Source: Candidatus Epulonipiscium sp.
GTDB lineage: Bacteria > Bacillota_A > Clostridia > Lachnospirales > Cellulosilyticaceae
DNA length: 17,661 bases
Reading direction: 5' to 3'
Assembly (NCBI GenBank): GCA_012841565.1
Contig: DUUM01000190.1
Span: 1 to 17,661, forward strand
Shown here: in pieces, positions 14,393 through 17,661 of the stretch
How the letters are laid out: each line of letters opens with the position of its first letter
Position numbering within the stretch: position 1 is the stretch's first letter
Notes under the pieces: generated by a model
Seen by the model: only the letters and a program-made list of their open reading frames with translations
Told to the model about the DNA's origin: nothing
The model's database searches: none
Position numbers and translations under genes: made by a program

Positions 14393-15904
14393 ATGAATAT
14401 TTCCTTCGATCGGCAACATAATGCAACTCAGATGAGGCCTACTAATATTCCAAGGACTGAAGCCATCTCTGAGGGAGTCAATAAACTACTTCTCCAAAAT
14501 ATAAAAATTGGGGATTTATTTAATGTGGAAATTATAGATAGTTTGCAAAAGCAAATTAGGGTGATGCTGGCAGATGGAACAATATTTGAAGCACAACTAG
14601 ACCACCCCTTAGACCTTCATATTGGGCAGCAGGTAACATTTCAGGTTAAAGACATCCTAGGCAAGCAAATCCAAATGGAAATGTTGCTACAGGGCAAGCC
14701 AGGACAACAAGAAGGCAATGTCGATATTAACACGATTCTTAAACAGCTAGACATTCCAGTTACTCAAGATTCTCAAGATGCGGTAAAATTTTTAATGCAA
14801 AAAATGCTTCCTGTCACAAAAGATAGTATAAAACAAATTGAATTCGGCCTAAAATCATCCCAATTGTCCATTGATTCTTTGCTTTCTATGTTAGAGAATG
14901 ATATTTCTATTACCCCTACTACCCTTAAACAAATCCAAGCTTATGAAAATGGAGAGATTCGGTTACAAGGACAATTAGAAGTCATGATAGAAAATATCTT
15001 AGTCAGTGATGATCGGACGTTTTTAGAGCACATTCATAAAATCCTGAGTGAAGCAAAAGAACAGATAGATCAAATAGGACAGAAAGAACAAAACGTACTA
15101 AAAGAACAAAGCTTACCTAAAGAAGATGGGATGCAAGAAAATCCGACTAGTGTAAGAGAAGAACTAAAAGGCTCAGAGCAACTTCAAGGTAAGGATGCTA
15201 CTGATTTTACTAAGCAAATACGACCTAAGGGGCAAGCGTTTAATGCAGAGCCACTTATGAATAAAGATATGATTAGTCTTAAAAAAGAAATAGCGGATAT
15301 TTTCAAAGAAACTTTCTTTATAGATCCAGGACAGTTAAAAGATAAAGCTGAAAACAAACTACAGAAAATTAATGAGCTCTACAAAGAAATATATAAGCTT
15401 GCAGACAAGTTAGAAAAACTTGAAGAGCAGGCACCTGAAAAGCAGATTGCTGACAAACCAAAAACTCAATTATATTCTGATATAAAATCAAATATAGAAT
15501 TTTTAACCATTGCCAATAAATATGATACCATGATACATATTCCCCTAGTGATTCAAAACCAGTATAAACATGGTGAACTCTATGTGTTTAACAACAAGAA
15601 AAAGGGAAAAAAAAGTTACCACGAGGCGAGTATGTTAATTTCTTTAGAAACAGTATCACTTGGCACAGTAGAATCCTTTATTAAAAAATATAACAATCAA
15701 ATCAGTATTCAATTTAAAACAGATCATGAAGATATAGAGATTATTATTAAGAATAAGATTCAGTTATTAAAGGCAAAGCTCAAAGACAAAGGCTATGACT
15801 TAATATCTGCTACCTATATACCAAACACACAACCTTTTTTAATTAAAGAGGAAACACCAAGTGAAACCAACACTGGACGTTACCGCTTTGATACTAAAGC
15901 ATAG
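14393..15904 (+). CDS. FliK-like / YlqG-type protein, function unproven
   Basis: This is a hydrophilic 503-residue protein between rnhB and a FlhB-like gene, the place of ylqG in Bacillus. No signal peptide or membrane helix is seen. The N-terminal ~100 residues form a beta-rich module (LFNVEIIDSLQKQIRVMLAD). Residues ~215-350 are low-complexity, Glu/Lys/Gln-rich, predicted coiled coil (EQIDQIGQKEQNVLKEQ, KLADKLEKLEEQ). The last ~120 residues (GELYVFNNKKKGKK, LISLETVSLGTVESFI, ISIQFKTDHEDIEIIIKN, LLKAKLKDKGY) resemble the C-terminal domain of flagellar hook-length protein FliK. FliK binds the C-terminal domain of FlhB, and the next gene encodes just that domain, so the two probably act together. 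What they do outside a flagellar locus is not known to me. ATG 14393 has AGGAGG. Confidence 0.7.
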   Translation: MNISFDRQHNATQMRPTNIPRTEAISEGVNKLLLQNIKIGDLFNVEIIDSLQKQIRVMLADGTIFEAQLDHPLDLHIGQQVTFQVKDILGKQIQMEMLLQGKPGQQEGNVDINTILKQLDIPVTQDSQDAVKFLMQKMLPVTKDSIKQIEFGLKSSQLSIDSLLSMLENDISITPTTLKQIQAYENGEIRLQGQLEVMIENILVSDDRTFLEHIHKILSEAKEQIDQIGQKEQNVLKEQSLPKEDGMQENPTSVREELKGSEQLQGKDATDFTKQIRPKGQAFNAEPLMNKDMISLKKEIADIFKETFFIDPGQLKDKAENKLQKINELYKEIYKLADKLEKLEEQAPEKQIADKPKTQLYSDIKSNIEFLTIANKYDTMIHIPLVIQNQYKHGELYVFNNKKKGKKSYHEASMLISLETVSLGTVESFIKKYNNQISIQFKTDHEDIEIIIKNKIQLLKAKLKDKGYDLISATYIPNTQPFLIKEETPSETNTGRYRFDTKA

Positions 15905-15913
15905 GAGGTCTGT

Positions 15914-16219
15914 ATGGCAAAAAAAGATGAAAAAAAAGCAATTGCTTTATCCTATGATTTTGAAGATGCAGCCCCTAGGGTTGTTGCTAAAGGTTCAGGC
16001 CTAGTCGCACAAAACATCTTAGATTCTGCACAAATTCACGATGTTCCTGTTTATGAAGATGCAAAATTGGCAAAGATGCTAACACAACTAGAAATTGGTG
16101 ATAATATCCCCCCTGAACTTTATGAAATTGTAGCTCAGGTGTTAGTTTTTATTACTGATGTTGATTATCTTCAAGAGCAGGTGAGTAAAGGTGAAAATAA
16201 ACAAGAGAACAATAGGTAA
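15914..16219 (+). CDS. detached FlhB C-terminal-domain protein (YlqH-like)
   Basis: This 101-residue protein corresponds to the cytoplasmic switch domain of FlhB/YscU. Visible are AIALSYDFEDAAPRVVAKG, LVAQNILDSAQIHDVPVYED, LAKMLTQLEIGDNIPPELYE and IVAQVLVFIT. It lacks the membrane part and also the NPTH self-cleavage motif, beginning just downstream of where that cleavage would occur, so it looks like a naturally pre-cleaved FlhB-C piece. ATG 15914 follows AGGAGGTCT, 9 nt after the FliK-like gene. Its 3' end overlaps the yraN start by 29 nt. A role as partner of the FliK-like protein is inference from known FliK-FlhB contact. Confidence 0.85.
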   Translation: MAKKDEKKAIALSYDFEDAAPRVVAKGSGLVAQNILDSAQIHDVPVYEDAKLAKMLTQLEIGDNIPPELYEIVAQVLVFITDVDYLQEQVSKGENKQENNR

Positions 16220-16547
16220 CGCGGGAGAAGATAGGGCTTGCGAGTTTTTAGAAAATGCAGCCTATAAAATCCTTGAGCGAAATTTTAGATGCAGATCTGG
16301 GGAAATTGACATAATAGCTTTAGATGGGAATTATATTGTTTTTATTGAGGTTAAGTATAGGAAAGACAATTCTTTTGGCTACCCAAGGGAATCCGTTAAT
16401 TACTATAAACAAAGAAACATCTCAAAAGTCGCATCTTACTATTTGCTTATTAAAAATGCCTATGATAAAAATTGCAGGTTTGATGTAGTGGAAATAATAG
16501 GAGAAAAGATTGAGCTTATACAAAATGCATTTAGCCTAGCCGATTAA
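16191..16547 (+). CDS. yraN: UPF0102 nuclease-like protein YraN
   Basis: This is a small (118 aa) protein of the YraN/UPF0102 family with a Holliday-junction-resolvase-like restriction-endonuclease fold. Seen are the N-terminal GNAGEDRACEFL, SGEIDIIALDG (E38, D40) and the EVKYRK strand (E53, K55), matching the PD-(D/E)xK layout. The start is GTG 16191, inside the preceding gene, with a weak AGGTGAG in front, pointing to translational coupling. Its activity is unproven in the family. It is next to rnhB-type DNA metabolism genes. Confidence 0.9.
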   Translation: MKINKRTIGNAGEDRACEFLENAAYKILERNFRCRSGEIDIIALDGNYIVFIEVKYRKDNSFGYPRESVNYYKQRNISKVASYYLLIKNAYDKNCRFDVVEIIGEKIELIQNAFSLAD

Positions 16548-16565
16548 TTTAGGAGATGAAGAGAC

Positions 16566-17661
16566 TTGATAACAAGCACAACCTATAAACCCCATATAAT
16601 CAAGGAAGTTGTAGAGGGTAGTATTGCCCAGGAGATGGGCATAGAAGAAAATGATATATTACTGGCTATTAATGATCAATCCATACAAGATGTATTTGAC
16701 TATAGATATTTAATGGCAGATGAAGAGCTGGAAGTTTTAATCCAAAAAGCAAATAATGAAGAGTGGTTATTAGATATCGAAAAAGATTCTAATGAAGATT
16801 TGGGACTTATATTTGAAACGGGCCTTATGGACGACCTGATTAGTTGTCACAATAAGTGCAAGTTTTGTTTTATAGACCAATTACCGCCTCATATGCGTGA
16901 GACTGTTTATTTTAAAGATGATGACTGGAGAATGTCATTTTTAAATGGTAATTATATTACCTTAACCAATATGTCTGAGGAGGATATAAATAGGTTGATT
17001 TTTTATAATTTATCGCCCATGAATGTTTCTATACATGTCACTGACCCAGAAGCACGTATAGCCCTTTTAAGCAATCGTTTTGCAGGGGATATTATAGGGC
17101 AACTCAAAAGACTCACAGATGCAGGAATTAAAATAAATGGTCAGATAGTACTTTGCAAAGGCATCAATGATGGGGAATTGTTAGACCAGACAATAAGTGA
17201 TTTAAGCCAGTTTATACCCAATATTTTATCTTTAACAGTGGTGCCTGTAGGGTTATCACAGTATAGGGATGGCCTTGCAAAAATTGAAAAAATCGAAAAA
17301 GAGGATGCAATAGGGGTTCTTGATACCATTCATAAGTGGCAAGAATATTACCTGAAGAAAATGGGAACACGCTTTGTTTTTGCAGCGGATGAGTTTTATG
17401 TGACAGGTGATTATGAATTGCCACCTTATAAAGCATATGAAGATTTTCCTGTTCTTGAAAATGGGGTTGGTATGTTAGTTCGGTTTAAGCATGAATTTGA
17501 TCAATTCCTTAAAGGTGTTGAATATACAGAGAAAAAACGAACTGTTTCTATTGCTACAGGAACGATTGCAGAGAAGTTTATCAAAGAGCAAATGAAGAAG
17601 TTAAAAGAAAAAGCTCCAAATGTTGAAATTTTAATCTACCCTATAAAAAACTACTTTTTTG
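16566..17661 (+). CDS. DUF512 radical-SAM/PDZ protein (partial, runs off the window)
   Basis: The frame is open from TTG 16566 to the window end (365 codons, incomplete). An AGGAGATG lies 8 nt upstream; the ATG inside that site is out of frame and stops quickly. A PDZ-like start (VVEGSIAQEMGIEENDILL) is followed by the radical-SAM cysteine triad C94-x3-C98-x2-C101 (CHNKCKFCFIDQLP) with the conserved DDDWRMSFLNGNYITLTN, then the TIM-barrel and DUF512 region, ending at YPIKNYFF. This is the family usually placed near der/plsY in Clostridia. It presumably binds a 4Fe-4S cluster and SAM; its reaction is unknown. The remaining C-terminus, probably 60-90 residues, lies outside. Confidence 0.93.
   Translation, partial: MITSTTYKPHIIKEVVEGSIAQEMGIEENDILLAINDQSIQDVFDYRYLMADEELEVLIQKANNEEWLLDIEKDSNEDLGLIFETGLMDDLISCHNKCKFCFIDQLPPHMRETVYFKDDDWRMSFLNGNYITLTNMSEEDINRLIFYNLSPMNVSIHVTDPEARIALLSNRFAGDIIGQLKRLTDAGIKINGQIVLCKGINDGELLDQTISDLSQFIPNILSLTVVPVGLSQYRDGLAKIEKIEKEDAIGVLDTIHKWQEYYLKKMGTRFVFAADEFYVTGDYELPPYKAYEDFPVLENGVGMLVRFKHEFDQFLKGVEYTEKKRTVSIATGTIAEKFIKEQMKKLKEKAPNVEILIYPIKNYFF

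Overview
The window is AT-rich DNA that reads as a chromosomal segment of an endospore-forming Clostridia (Firmicutes) bacterium. The housekeeping operon order, strong AGGAGG ribosome binding sites, GTG/TTG starts, sigma-A type promoters and several spore- or clostridia-type gene families all point this way. Naming a genus is not possible from sequence alone; a Lachnospirales-like lineage is only a guess. No tRNA, rRNA, CRISPR array, transposase or phage gene was seen.

Left part (1-5591), assorted single genes: a BceA-type ABC ATPase that has lost its 5' end and has no permease next to it; an old-yellow-enzyme flavin oxidoreductase with its own promoter and a palindromic operator candidate; a convergent six-TM chemotaxis receptor on the minus strand, separated from the oxidoreductase by a perfect bidirectional terminator; a HIT hydrolase with its own promoter and terminator; and an MFS transporter.

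Middle part (5592-7370), a gene graveyard. It holds the 3' end of a ferritin-like gene (minus), a 5'-truncated parallel beta-helix gene (minus), and a 5'-truncated CotA-like multicopper oxidase fused to a SPOCS (DUF3794) domain (plus). The last two meet head to head at about 6229-6241. It also holds a 27-codon stub resembling the start of a staygreen-family protein (minus, with an intact ribosome binding site), a long U.G-wobble hairpin terminator, and a perfect 14-bp inverted repeat. The layout suggests deletion or rearrangement upstream of the conserved operon.

Right part (7372-17661), a conserved translation/secretion operon cluster, all on the plus strand. It starts at a perfect TTGACA-N17-TATAAT promoter: ylxM-ffh (SRP targeting), rpsP-khpA-rimM-trmD-rplS (30S/50S proteins, 30S maturation, tRNA m1G37), two different type I signal peptidases, rbgA (50S assembly GTPase), rnhB, a FliK-like and a detached FlhB-C-like protein, yraN, and a radical-SAM DUF512 protein cut by the window end. 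Internal control points are visible: a hairpin after khpA, a promoter plus leader in front of rplS, and a strong terminator after rplS. SRP and the signal peptidases act on the same exported proteins; RimM, TrmD, RbgA, S16 and L19 all serve the ribosome.

No wholly new system is proven. The points most worth following are the MCO-SPOCS fusion and its broken junction, the FliK-C/FlhB-C pair in a housekeeping operon, the OYE operator, and the repeated hairpin arm shared by 4341 and 6984.
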